A stretch of 64,000 nt of DNA from Rhodoferax_B ferrireducens_A (lineage in GTDB: Bacteria; Pseudomonadota; Gammaproteobacteria; Burkholderiales; Burkholderiaceae_C), in contig NZ_JAVDXT010000002.1 in assembly GCF_031458075.1 (NCBI RefSeq), positions 1,116,001-1,180,000 of the forward strand, written 5' to 3'. The notes below the pieces were generated by a model. That model did not search any database and had not been told where the DNA came from. It worked only from the letters and a program-made list of their open reading frames with translations. The translations under genes were made by a program, and so were the position numbers. Shown here one piece after another: positions 8,912 through 16,833 of this stretch. How positions within the stretch are numbered: the stretch's first letter is position 1; the number at the start of each line of letters is the position of its first letter.

Positions 8912-10126
8912 ATGAAGTTCACCCCCACCCCCCTTGCCCTTGCTGTAGGCCTCAGTGTCTTGCTGGCCGGCGCCGCCCAGGCCCAGGTGTCGGATGGCAT
9001 CGTCAAGATCGGCGTGCTGACCGACTTGTCGGGCACCTATTCCGACCTCGCCGGCAACGGCGCGGTGATCGCCACCAAGATGGCCATTGATGACTTCGTG
9101 GCTGCAGAAAAGCCCACGTTCAAGGTCGAAATGGTCTCTGCCGACCACCAGAACAAGGGCGACATCTCGAGCAACAAGGCGCGCGAGTGGATAGAGCGCG
9201 ACAAGGTCGACGTGGTGACCGAACTGGTCACGTCTTCCACCGCGCTGGCAGTGCAGAAGATCGCCAAGGAAAAGAACCGCATCGCCATCGTCAACGGCGC
9301 TGGCTCTACCGCCATCACCAACGAGAGCTGCAACGACGTGACCGTGCACTGGGCCTACGACACCTATGCGGTGGCCAACGGCACGGCCAAGGCCGTGACC
9401 AAGGCCGGTGGCAAGAAATGGTTCTTCCTGACGGCCGACTACGCGTTTGGCCACGCGCTGGAAAAAGATGCGTCGGACGTGGTCAAGGCCAATGGCGGCG
9501 AAGTGGTGGGCGGCGTGCGGCATCCGTTCCCCACCTCGGACTTTTCGTCCTTCCTGCTCAAGGCCCAGTCCTCGGGTGCGCAGATCATCGGCCTGGCCAA
9601 TGCGGGTGGCGACACCATCAATTCCATCAAGCAGGCGGCCGAATTCGGCATCACGCCCAAGCAGCAATTGGCCGGCTTGCTGATGTTCATTACCGACATC
9701 CATTCGCTGGGCCTGAAGACCACCCAGAGCATGTACCTGACCGAAGGCTTTTACTGGGATCTGAACGACGACACCCGGGCCTGGTCCAAGCGCTTCTTCG
9801 CCCAGCACAAGCGCATGCCGACCATGGTGCAGGCGGGCCAGTACTCGTCCACCATGCACTACCTGAAGGCGGTCAAGGCCATCAACAGCGACGACACGGC
9901 CAAGGTGATGGCGCAGATGAAGAAGATGCCGATCAACGACTTCTTCGCCAAGAACGGCAGCATCCGCGAAGACGGCCGCATGGTGCACGACATGTATCTG
10001 ATGCAGGTCAAGACCCCGGCCGAATCCAAGACGCCGTGGGACTACTACAAGGTCAAGGCGGTGATCCCTGCGGCCGAGGCTTTCCAGCCACTGTCGGCAT
10101 CGCGCTGCGCTCTGATCAAAAAGTAA
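8912..10126 (+). CDS. ABC transporter substrate-binding protein (LivK/HAAT family)
   Basis: A periplasmic binding protein of 404 residues. A Sec signal peptide ends near AAQAQ (residues 1-24: MKFTPTPLALAVGLSVLLAG then AAQA). The mature protein begins VSDGIVKIGVLTDLSGTYSDLAGNG, typical of the type I periplasmic binding fold used by branched-chain amino acid, amide and aromatic-acid importers. A GGAGACAACC ribosome-binding site precedes ATG 8912. It lies between the ATPase and permease genes. A strong hairpin follows in the 63-base gap before livH and may keep binding-protein mRNA more abundant. The ligand is not known; the linked acyl-CoA synthetase favours an organic acid. Confidence 0.93.
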   Translation: MKFTPTPLALAVGLSVLLAGAAQAQVSDGIVKIGVLTDLSGTYSDLAGNGAVIATKMAIDDFVAAEKPTFKVEMVSADHQNKGDISSNKAREWIERDKVDVVTELVTSSTALAVQKIAKEKNRIAIVNGAGSTAITNESCNDVTVHWAYDTYAVANGTAKAVTKAGGKKWFFLTADYAFGHALEKDASDVVKANGGEVVGGVRHPFPTSDFSSFLLKAQSSGAQIIGLANAGGDTINSIKQAAEFGITPKQQLAGLLMFITDIHSLGLKTTQSMYLTEGFYWDLNDDTRAWSKRFFAQHKRMPTMVQAGQYSSTMHYLKAVKAINSDDTAKVMAQMKKMPINDFFAKNGSIREDGRMVHDMYLMQVKTPAESKTPWDYYKVKAVIPAAEAFQPLSASRCALIKK

Positions 10127-10136
10127 GTTGATTCCC

Positions 10137-10158
10137 CCGGGGCCGCTTGCGGCCCCGG
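10137..10158 (+). terminator. Intra-operon hairpin between binding protein and permease genes
   Basis: A perfect 10-bp stem (CCGGGGCCGC / GCGGCCCCGG) with a TT loop, followed by ATTCTTTTG. It may act as a partial terminator or as a 3' stabiliser that raises binding-protein output over permease output. The T-run is short, so full termination is unlikely. Confidence 0.55.
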
Positions 10159-10189
10159 ATTCTTTTGCGCTACGAGGGAAACATCCGCT

Positions 10190-11074
10190 ATGGACATCTT
10201 CGGCATACCGTCACCCGCATTTTTTGGCCAGCTGCTGCTGGGGCTGATCAACGGCTCGTTCTATGCCATCCTGAGCCTGGGCCTGGCCATCATTTTCGGC
10301 CTGCTCAACATCATCAACTTCGCCCATGGCGCGCAGTACATGGTCGGCGCCTTCGTGGCCTGGCTGGCCTTTACCCACCTGGGCATCAACTACTGGGCTG
10401 CGTTGCTGTTGGCGCCTCTGGTGGTGGGGCTGGTGGCTGTGCTGATAGAGCGCACCATGCTGCGCCATCTGTACAAGCTGGACCACCTGTACGGCCTGCT
10501 GCTGACCTTCGGCCTGGCCCTGATTGCCGAGGGTGTTTTCAAGAATTACTTTGGCGTGTCGGGCCAGTCCTACGAGGTGCCCGAGCTGCTGCAGGGCGGC
10601 TTCAACCTGGGCTTCATGTACCTGCCGATCTACCGGGCCTGGGTGGTGGTGGCTGCGCTCACCGTGTGCTTCGGCGCCTGGTATGCGATAGAGCGCACCA
10701 GCCTGGGCGCCACGCTGCGCGCCGCCACCCAGCGACCGGACCTGGTGCAGGCCCTGGGCATCAATGTGCCGGTACTGCTGACCGCCACCTATGCGGTGGG
10801 CGCAGCGCTGGCCGCCTTTGCCGGTGTGCTGGCGGCGCCCATCATGCAGGTGAACCCGGTGATGGGCTCGAACCTGATCATCGTGGTGTTTGCGGTGGTG
10901 GTGATCGGCGGCATGGGGTCCATCTTGGGCGCCATCCTCACCGGCCTGGGGCTGGGCGTGGTCGAGGGGCTGACCAAGGTGTTCTACCCCGAGGCCTCGG
11001 CGGTGGTGATTTTTGTGGTCATGGTGTTGGTGCTGCTGGTCAAGCCCGCAGGCCTGTTCGGCAAGCAAGCCTAA
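10190..11074 (+). CDS. livH: Branched-chain-type ABC transporter permease (LivH)
   Basis: A 294-residue, very hydrophobic inner-membrane protein. It opens FGQLLLGLINGSFYAILSLGLAIIFGLLNIINFAHGAQYMVGAF, the conserved N-terminal region of LivH permeases (the 'GLxxIINFAHG' motif). The contact helix for the ATPase falls near GATLRAATQRPDLVQALGINV (EAA-like loop). It forms the translocation pore with the LivM-type protein encoded 18 bases downstream. Confidence 0.93.
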   Translation: MDIFGIPSPAFFGQLLLGLINGSFYAILSLGLAIIFGLLNIINFAHGAQYMVGAFVAWLAFTHLGINYWAALLLAPLVVGLVAVLIERTMLRHLYKLDHLYGLLLTFGLALIAEGVFKNYFGVSGQSYEVPELLQGGFNLGFMYLPIYRAWVVVAALTVCFGAWYAIERTSLGATLRAATQRPDLVQALGINVPVLLTATYAVGAALAAFAGVLAAPIMQVNPVMGSNLIIVVFAVVVIGGMGSILGAILTGLGLGVVEGLTKVFYPEASAVVIFVVMVLVLLVKPAGLFGKQA

Positions 11075-11092
11075 AAGTCGAGATGGATTGGA

Positions 11093-12055
11093 ATGAACAC
11101 TATGACTGAACGCCAGCGCACTATTGCCTTATTTTCGGTACTGATCGCCGCGGGCTGCGTCGCGCCCTTCGTGCTGTACCCCACGTTTTTGATGAAGCTG
11201 CTGTGCTTTGCCCTGTTTGCCTGCGCCTTCAACCTGCTGCTGGGCTTTGCCGGGCTGCTGTCGTTCGGGCATGCGGCGTTCTTCGGCGGCTCGGCCTACA
11301 TCACCGGCTACCTGTGCCGCGACCTGGGGCTGTCGCCCGAACTCGGCCTGCTGGCGGGGGCCGCGTTTGGCGGCGTGCTGGGGGCGCTGTTTGGCATGCT
11401 GGCGATCCGCCGCGAGGGCATTTACTTCGCCATGATCACGCTGGGACTGGCGCAGCTGGTCTACTTTGTGGCGCTGCAGATGCCGTTCACCGGCGGTGAG
11501 GACGGCATGCAGGGCATACCGCGCGGCAAGCTGTTCGGGGTGGTCGATCTGAACGACAACATCGCCATGTACTTCTTTGTGTTCGCGGTATTTTTGGCCG
11601 GCTTCTGGCTGATCCATCGCACCATCCATTCGCCGTTTGGCCAGATTTTGAAAGCCATCCGCGACAACGAGCCGCGGGCCATCTCGCTGGGCTATGACGT
11701 GGCCCGGTTCAAGCTGCTGGCGTTTGTGATCTCGGCCTCGCTGGCCGGGCTGGCGGGTTCGATGAAGTCGCTGGTGTTCCAGCTGGCTTCGCTGGCCGAC
11801 GTGCACTGGCATACCTCGGGCCAGGTGGTGCTGATGACCCTGCTGGGCGGGCTGGGCACCATCCTCGGGCCGGTGGCGGGGGCCTTCACCATCGTCAGCC
11901 TGGAGAACCTGCTGGCCGACAAGGTGGGCTCCTGGGTCACCGTCATCATGGGCGCAATCTTTGTGGTCTGCGTGCTGCTGTTCCGCCGTGGCGTGGTGGG
12001 CGAGATCGGTGCCTTGTTCGGCAAGAAGCCGGCGGCCAAGCATAGCAGCCATTAA
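11093..12055 (+). CDS. livM: Branched-chain-type ABC transporter permease (LivM)
   Basis: A 320-residue inner-membrane permease with about ten hydrophobic segments. Typical LivM blocks are FNLLLGFAGLLSFGHAAFFGG, ITLGLAQLVYF and GQILKAIRDNEPRAISLGYDVARFKLLAFVISA (ATPase-contact loop). ATG 11093 is used; ATG 11102 is an alternative. It is the last gene of the acyl-CoA synthetase/importer operon; the stop codon runs straight into a repeat that can form a strong hairpin. Confidence 0.93.
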   Translation: MNTMTERQRTIALFSVLIAAGCVAPFVLYPTFLMKLLCFALFACAFNLLLGFAGLLSFGHAAFFGGSAYITGYLCRDLGLSPELGLLAGAAFGGVLGALFGMLAIRREGIYFAMITLGLAQLVYFVALQMPFTGGEDGMQGIPRGKLFGVVDLNDNIAMYFFVFAVFLAGFWLIHRTIHSPFGQILKAIRDNEPRAISLGYDVARFKLLAFVISASLAGLAGSMKSLVFQLASLADVHWHTSGQVVLMTLLGGLGTILGPVAGAFTIVSLENLLADKVGSWVTVIMGAIFVVCVLLFRRGVVGEIGALFGKKPAAKHSSH

Positions 12056-12150
12056 AGCAAAACGCTCCTGTTTTTGATGTCAAAAACAGGAGCGGCCGGT
12101 GCAGGTACTGCCTGCGCCAGAGGGCGATTTGGTGTCTGAAAAATTCCTTG
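12052..12150 (+). repeat. Comamonadaceae interspersed repeat, copy C (long form with hairpin)
   Basis: Begins at the livM stop with AAAGCAAAACGCTCCTG and ends near GCGCCAGAGGGCGATTTGG. It shares its first ~33 bases with copy D at 16733 almost identically. It contains the stem GCTCCTGTTTTTG (12064-12076) / CAAAAACAGGAGC (12081-12093) with loop ATGT. Confidence 0.8.
12064..12093 (+). terminator. Bidirectional hairpin terminator between livM and usp
   Basis: A perfect 13-bp stem with a 4-base loop. Both arms carry a five-base T or A run inside the stem, so it can work for both convergent genes. It is part of the repeat copy listed at 12052. Confidence 0.6.
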
Positions 12151-12153
12151 TTT

Positions 12154-12576
12154 TTAGCGCACCAGCAGCACCGGCACATTGCAGTGCGCCAGCACCTGGG
12201 TGGCCACCGAGCCCATCACCAGATTGGTCAGCGCGCTGTGGCCGTGCGAGCCCATCACCACCATGTCGCATTTCTCGGCATCGGCAAACTGGGCAATGGT
12301 TTCGCCGGCCCGCCCCATCTTCCAGCTGGTCTTGGCATCGATGCCATGGCGCAGCAGAAACTCGCTGACCGGGGCCAGCACTTTCTCGGCTTCTTCCAGG
12401 GCATAGCTGTCTACGGCCTCCTTGCCCACCGCGCTGCGTACCCGCGGCGGTATCGTGGGCTGCACGGTCAGCACGACGTAGTCGTTGACGGTGGCAAACA
12501 ACTCGTTGTGGGTAGCCAGGTAGGCCAGCATTTTCTTGGTGTGGGCGCTGCCGTCCACGGCGAGGAGAATTTTCAT
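12154..12576 (-). CDS. Universal stress protein (UspA family)
   Basis: A 140-residue single-domain Usp. It starts MKILLAVDGSAHTKKML (ATP-binding strand and loop) and ends with the family's nucleotide-binding signature MVVMGSHGHSALTNLVMGSVATQVLAHCNVPVLLV, which contains G-2x-G-9x-G(S). The ATP-binding motif therefore looks intact. It stands alone, convergent with livM. A general cytoplasmic stress or survival role is known for the family; no specific partner is visible. Confidence 0.93.
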   Translation of the reverse strand: MKILLAVDGSAHTKKMLAYLATHNELFATVNDYVVLTVQPTIPPRVRSAVGKEAVDSYALEEAEKVLAPVSEFLLRHGIDAKTSWKMGRAGETIAQFADAEKCDMVVMGSHGHSALTNLVMGSVATQVLAHCNVPVLLVR

Positions 12577-12677
12577 GCGATGCCTCCATTGGTTGTGCGC
12601 ACCAGTGTAGCCAGGGGGCTCCACCGGTGTTTGCGCTAAATCAATGTTGGCAACGTTGGCAATGCGCCCGTGTCGCG

Positions 12678-13508
12678 CTAGTCCAGCAGTTCGGGCTCGG
12701 CCTGCACCAGTCCCTCGTACAGGCTTTCGAACGAATGCAGCGCGCCCTCGGGCTTGCCTATCTGCTCGTGCGTGTGGCGGGCCGTGGCTTCGTCTATGGG
12801 CTTGGGCGTGCCCGCAGCTTCGGCCAGCAGCTGGGTGTGGCAGGCGTTGTCCAGCGCGATGTACCACCAGGCCGCGGCTTCCACCGTTGGGCCGGCGGTC
12901 AGGATGCCGTGGTTCTGCAGGATCGCGCCCTTGCGGTCGCCCAGGGCCTTGGCGATGCGCAGGCCCTCGCTTTCATCGACCACCATGCCGGTGAAGTCGT
13001 CGAACAGCGCCACGTCGTCGTGGAACACGCAGGCGTCCTGCGTCAGCGTGTCGAGCTTGCGGCCCAGGGTCGACCAGGCTTTGCCGTAGGTCGAATGGGT
13101 GTGCGCTGCGGCGACGATCTTCGGGTTGTATTCGTGGATTGCCGCGTGGATGGCAAACGCCGCCTTGTTCAGAGGCCGGTCGCCGATCACGGTCTCGCCC
13201 TTGCTGTTGACCAGCAGCAGGTCCGACACCTTGATGCGCGAGAAATGCACGCCCAGCGGATTCACCCAGAAATGGTCGCTCAGCTCGGGGTCGCGCGCGG
13301 TGATGTGGCCGGCCAGGCCTTTCGCAAAGCCGAAGCGGGCGAACAGCCGGAAGGCGCCCGCCAAGCGCTCCTGCCGGTGCCGGCGCTCGGCCTCGATGCT
13401 GGTGCGCGGCGGAATCGGGTCGAACCAGAACTTCTGCTGCGGATGCGGGTTCAGCGGCAGGCGCGTAGTGTTCGTGCTGTTGCGGTCAATGGAGAGTACG
13501 GCGCTCAT
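12678..13508 (-). CDS. Class II aldolase/adducin family protein
   Basis: A 276-residue zinc-dependent aldolase-fold protein. Metal-ligand motifs are AAAHTHSTYGKA (two histidines) and AILQNHGILTAG (third histidine). The FAKGLAGHITARDPE block, which binds the substrate phosphate or carboxylate in the family, is present. It overlaps the upstream flavin monooxygenase gene by ATGA, so the two are translationally coupled and probably act in one pathway. The substrate is unknown. Many non-aldolase members (decarboxylases, dehydratases) exist, so the exact reaction is open. Confidence 0.88.
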   Translation of the reverse strand: MSAVLSIDRNSTNTTRLPLNPHPQQKFWFDPIPPRTSIEAERRHRQERLAGAFRLFARFGFAKGLAGHITARDPELSDHFWVNPLGVHFSRIKVSDLLLVNSKGETVIGDRPLNKAAFAIHAAIHEYNPKIVAAAHTHSTYGKAWSTLGRKLDTLTQDACVFHDDVALFDDFTGMVVDESEGLRIAKALGDRKGAILQNHGILTAGPTVEAAAWWYIALDNACHTQLLAEAAGTPKPIDEATARHTHEQIGKPEGALHSFESLYEGLVQAEPELLD

Positions 13509-14614
13509 GCGGCCTTCCTTTGCGATGCGATGCGCTGGGCCACCAGTTCGCGGGTGCGCGGGATCAGCGCGCGGCCGTAGTCGGTGGCATCTTCCAGCGG
13601 GTCGAAGCCGCGGATCAAGAAGGTGGTGACACCCAGGTCGTAGTAGTCGAGCAGGGCATCGGCCACCTGCTCGGGCGTGCCGACCAGGGCCGTGCTATTG
13701 GAGCGGCCGCCGATGGCCTGTGCCACCGCGGTCCAGAGTCGTTTGTCGACGCGCGGGCCCTTGTCGGCCGCTGCCAGCAGGCGTTTGGCACCCTCGCTTT
13801 GCTGCGGCCCGCCGACGCCAAAGCCTTGCACCACACGCAGGCGCTTGGTCTCGGCCAGGATGGACTCGGCGCGCGCCCAGGCCTTGTCTTCGGTCTCGGC
13901 CAGGATGGGGCGGAAGGACACCGAGAAGCGCACCTGGCGGCCATGCTTGGCGGCTTCGGCGCGCACGCGGGTGGTCAGTTCGCGCGCTTGGTCCAGCGAC
14001 TCGCCCCACAGCGCGTACACATCGGCATGCTTGCCGGCGACCGGAATCGCGGCTTCCGACGCACCACCGAAGTACACCGGCACATGGGGCCGGCCGTTCA
14101 AGCTCTGCACCGGCTTGACGTCGGAGAACGCGTTCTGGAAACGGTAGTGCGCGCCCTGGTGGTCAAACGGCTTGTCGGCGGTCCAGACCTTGCGCAGCAC
14201 GTCCAGGTATTCGTCGGTGCGGGCATAGCGCTGGTCGTGGTCCAGCCAGTCGCCGTCGCGCTTTTGCTCGTCGTCCGAGCCGCCGGAGATGTAGTGCACC
14301 GCCAGCCGGCCGCCGCTGAACTGGTCTAGCGAGGCGAACTGGCGCGCCGCCAACGTGGGCGCCACAAAGCCGGGGCGGTGGGCCAGCATGAAGTGGATGC
14401 GCTCGGTCACCGAGGCCGCGTAGGCCACCGTCAGGGTCGCATCGGGGCTGGTCGAATGGTGGGGCACCAGGACGCGGTCAAAGCCGGCCTGCTCGTGCGC
14501 CTGGGCGAAGGCGCGCACATAGTCGCGGTCGATGGCCGGGCCCTGGGCGGCATGGATTTCCGAAACCTTGTGGGTCTGGATCATGCCGATGAATTCAACA
14601 TCGTTCTGGCTCAT
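13505..14614 (-). CDS. FMN-dependent alkanesulfonate monooxygenase-like protein (LLM class)
   Basis: A 369-residue luciferase-like monooxygenase closest in pattern to SsuD: HSTSPDATLTVAYAASVTERIHFMLAHRPGFVAPTLAARQFASLDQFSGGRLAVHYISGG is the conserved beta-barrel segment, and KPVQSLNGRPHVPVYFGGASEAAI follows as in alkanesulfonate monooxygenases. Members use reduced FMN and oxygen to desulfonate alkanesulfonates or oxidise sulfones. The nearby sulfonate-type binding proteins support a role in organosulfur use. No flavin reductase (SsuE) gene is in the window, so FMNH2 must come from elsewhere. Confidence 0.88.
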   Translation of the reverse strand: MSQNDVEFIGMIQTHKVSEIHAAQGPAIDRDYVRAFAQAHEQAGFDRVLVPHHSTSPDATLTVAYAASVTERIHFMLAHRPGFVAPTLAARQFASLDQFSGGRLAVHYISGGSDDEQKRDGDWLDHDQRYARTDEYLDVLRKVWTADKPFDHQGAHYRFQNAFSDVKPVQSLNGRPHVPVYFGGASEAAIPVAGKHADVYALWGESLDQARELTTRVRAEAAKHGRQVRFSVSFRPILAETEDKAWARAESILAETKRLRVVQGFGVGGPQQSEGAKRLLAAADKGPRVDKRLWTAVAQAIGGRSNSTALVGTPEQVADALLDYYDLGVTTFLIRGFDPLEDATDYGRALIPRTRELVAQRIASQRKAA

Positions 14615-14649
14615 GGAGTGTCCTTGGCAAAAATGGGGTAGGGGGAGGG

Positions 14650-15645
14650 TCAGGCGCGGCGCAGCAGGCTGTCGAAGCTGCGGTCCCAGAACGGCAGCAC
14701 ATTCGCCGGCCCATCGAGCACGCCGAGCTTCTGGAAGGTGTCGGCCACGTCTTGGTGGCTGCGCACCACCTTGTCGTCCACGGCGGCCAGGCTGTAGTCG
14801 CCGCTGCGGCCGTTGAACAGCTCGACCAGGTCGCCCACCGGCACCCGGGTTTCGGCCGACTGGGCCTTGGCATAGGCCAGGTAGTTGCCGTTGATCCAGG
14901 CAAAGGAGCGCTGCAGGCGCTGCAGCAGGTCGCCAATGGCGGCGCGGCGGGGCGCGTCGTCCAGGGTACGCGGATTGGCGTAGATGGGGAAGTTGCCCGA
15001 CAGATAGCCCACTGCCGTCTTGATGGTGCGCGCGCCGTACTGGGTGCGAGCCAGCTGGCCGTTGTAGCCGTAGATGGCCCAGGCATCCAGGTCGCCGCGG
15101 GCAAAGGCCGACAGGCCATCGGCCGGTGTCAGGCTGACCGCATCGATGTCGCTGAACGACAGCCCGACTTCGGCCAGCTGCTTGGCCAGGTAGTAGTGGG
15201 CGGTGGTGGCGCGCACATAGCCGATGCGCTTGCCCTTGAAGTCGGCGATGCTGCGGATGGAGGAGTCCTTGCGTGCCAGAGTGGCCTGGTTGTTCAGGTC
15301 TTCATGGGTCACGGCGACGAAGCGCACCTTGGCCTTTTGCCGCGCGGCAAATACGGCCGGGATCTCACTGCCCGAGCCCAGGTCCAGCGCATCGCCGTTG
15401 ATGGCTTCGATGTGCAGCACGCCGTTGTTGAATTCACGCCAGTCGAGCTTGTATGGCGTATTCGCCTGGCCCGAGGCCTGCAACAGCGGGCGCCACAGGC
15501 CCTTGTAGGTGCCGACGCGCAAGGTCACGCCGCTGAGGTCTTGGGAGGAGGTCGGGGAGGCCGCCTGGGCGGCGCCGAGGCCGGCAGCGCCCAGCGCTGC
15601 TGCGGCTTGCAGCCATTCGCGGCGGGTCAGTACAGAAGTGTTCAT
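14650..15645 (-). CDS. ABC transporter substrate-binding protein (sulfonate/nitrate family)
   Basis: A 331-residue periplasmic protein of the SsuA/TauA/NrtA type. A probable twin-arginine signal is at the N-terminus (TRREWLQAAAALGAAGLGAAQA). The mature part has VGTYKGLWRPLLQ, NNGVLHIEAINGDALDLG (where SsuA proteins recognise the ligand) and FKGKRIGYVRATTAHYYLAKQL. It precedes the flavin monooxygenase gene by 35 bases on the same strand and diverges from a second binding protein. No permease or ATPase gene accompanies it here. ATG 15645 was chosen because it places the RR motif correctly. Confidence 0.88.
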   Translation of the reverse strand: MNTSVLTRREWLQAAAALGAAGLGAAQAASPTSSQDLSGVTLRVGTYKGLWRPLLQASGQANTPYKLDWREFNNGVLHIEAINGDALDLGSGSEIPAVFAARQKAKVRFVAVTHEDLNNQATLARKDSSIRSIADFKGKRIGYVRATTAHYYLAKQLAEVGLSFSDIDAVSLTPADGLSAFARGDLDAWAIYGYNGQLARTQYGARTIKTAVGYLSGNFPIYANPRTLDDAPRRAAIGDLLQRLQRSFAWINGNYLAYAKAQSAETRVPVGDLVELFNGRSGDYSLAAVDDKVVRSHQDVADTFQKLGVLDGPANVLPFWDRSFDSLLRRA

Positions 15646-15689
15646 GCCCTGCACCGTAACCAGCGCAGCGCAGAAAGCCAACGCAGAAA

Positions 15690-15716
15690 AACGCATGTCC
15701 ATAGTTGGAATGCGTT
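15690..15716. promoter_or_regulatory. Inverted repeat between divergent binding-protein genes (operator candidate)
   Basis: AACGCAT (15690-15696) and ATGCGTT (15710-15716) are perfect inverted copies separated by 13 bases. They sit in the 107-base region between the two divergent sulfonate-type binding-protein genes. Function inferred from position only. Confidence 0.4.
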
Positions 15717-15752
15717 GTTGGGCCGCGCGGCCCGGCTTGCTAACTTCGCGGC

Positions 15753-16733
15753 ATGACCGATCTACACCATTCCTCTGTTTCGCGCCGCCAATGGCTGCAA
15801 CGTGCTGCGGCGCTGCCGGCGCTTTCTGCTTTGCCTTTGCTGGGCCGCGCCCAGACGCCACCGGCTCTGGTGCTGGGCGACCAAGCCGGCGGCCTGCGTG
15901 CGCTGTTCGAAGCCTCGAAGGCGCTGGACGGCGCGCCGTTCAGCTGGCGCTGGGCCAACTTCCAGGGCGCGGCGCCCTTGTTCGAGGCCCAGCGCAGCGG
16001 CGCGGTGGACACGGCCATGGCCGGCGACCTGCCGGTGCTGGCCGCAGCCGTGGGCAAGACGCCGCTGAAGATCGTCGCCACCCGTGTCGGCAAGGCCGAT
16101 TCGTTGGGCATCGTGGTACAGGGCAATTCTTCCATCCGCAGCGTGGCCGATCTGCGCGGCCAGACGGTAGTGGTGTCGTCGGCGCGCGGCAGCATTTCGC
16201 AGTACCAGCTGTACGGTGCGCTCGAAGAAGCCGGCGTGCGGCGCGACGAGGTGAGCATCAAGTTCGTGCTGCCCACCGATGCGTCCACCGCGTTTTCGTC
16301 CAAGCAGATCGACGCCTGGGCGATCTTCGACCCGTACTACACGATTGCGCTGCAAAACGGCGGCCGCATCCTGCGCGACGGGCGCGGCATCAATACCGCT
16401 TTAGGCTTTATCACCGCCAGCGAAGAGGCCCTGGCCGACGCCGGCAAGCGCAAAGCCATCGTGCAGTTTCTGGACCGCCTGGCCCGGGCCGGCGACTGGG
16501 CGCTGGCGCATCCCGAAGCCTATGCCCAGGCCTACACCCAGCTGACCCGGCTGCCGATCGAGGCTGCGCGCACCATCACCGCGCGCGCCGCGGTGACGGG
16601 ACGCCCGGTTAGCGAGGCCGACATCACCGCGCTGCAAACCGTGGCCGACCGCTCGGCCCGCGATGGCATCCTGCCGGTGCGCGTCGATGTGCGCGCCATC
16701 ACCGATGCCCAGCTCTGGCCGCGCGCCGCCTGA
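15753..16733 (+). CDS. ABC transporter substrate-binding protein (sulfonate family), Tat-type signal
   Basis: A 326-residue periplasmic protein. The leader SVSRRQWLQRAAALPALSALPLLGRAQ has a twin-arginine motif (SRRQWLQ). The body shows the type II binding-protein fold of the SsuA family: FQGAAPLFEAQRSGAVDTAMAGDLPVL, SSIRSVADLRGQTVVVSSARGS, DAWAIFDPYYTIALQ. It is related to, but clearly different from, the divergent binding protein at 14650-15645. Two binding proteins for one locus suggest a broad organosulfur range, or that they borrow permeases encoded elsewhere. The stop codon TGA abuts repeat copy D. Confidence 0.88.
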   Translation: MTDLHHSSVSRRQWLQRAAALPALSALPLLGRAQTPPALVLGDQAGGLRALFEASKALDGAPFSWRWANFQGAAPLFEAQRSGAVDTAMAGDLPVLAAAVGKTPLKIVATRVGKADSLGIVVQGNSSIRSVADLRGQTVVVSSARGSISQYQLYGALEEAGVRRDEVSIKFVLPTDASTAFSSKQIDAWAIFDPYYTIALQNGGRILRDGRGINTALGFITASEEALADAGKRKAIVQFLDRLARAGDWALAHPEAYAQAYTQLTRLPIEAARTITARAAVTGRPVSEADITALQTVADRSARDGILPVRVDVRAITDAQLWPRAA

Positions 16734-16832
16734 AAGCAAAACGCTCCTGTTTTTGATGTCAAAAAAAGGAGCGTATCCCGCAGGTTTTACCTGCGCTAGA
16801 GCCTTATTTCATGCCTGAAATTCGGCCTAGCA
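16733..16832 (+). repeat. Comamonadaceae interspersed repeat, copy D (long form)
   Basis: Starts at the stop codon with AAAGCAAAACGCTCCTG and continues GCAGGTTTTACCTGCGCTAGAGCC. The first arm is identical to copy C; the second arm has one base changed (CAAAAAAAGGAGC against CAAAAACAGGAGC), weakening its hairpin. It lies between the convergent binding-protein and ETF-QO genes and can still form a T/A-rich terminator stem at 16743-16772. Confidence 0.75.
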
Positions 16833-16833
16833 A

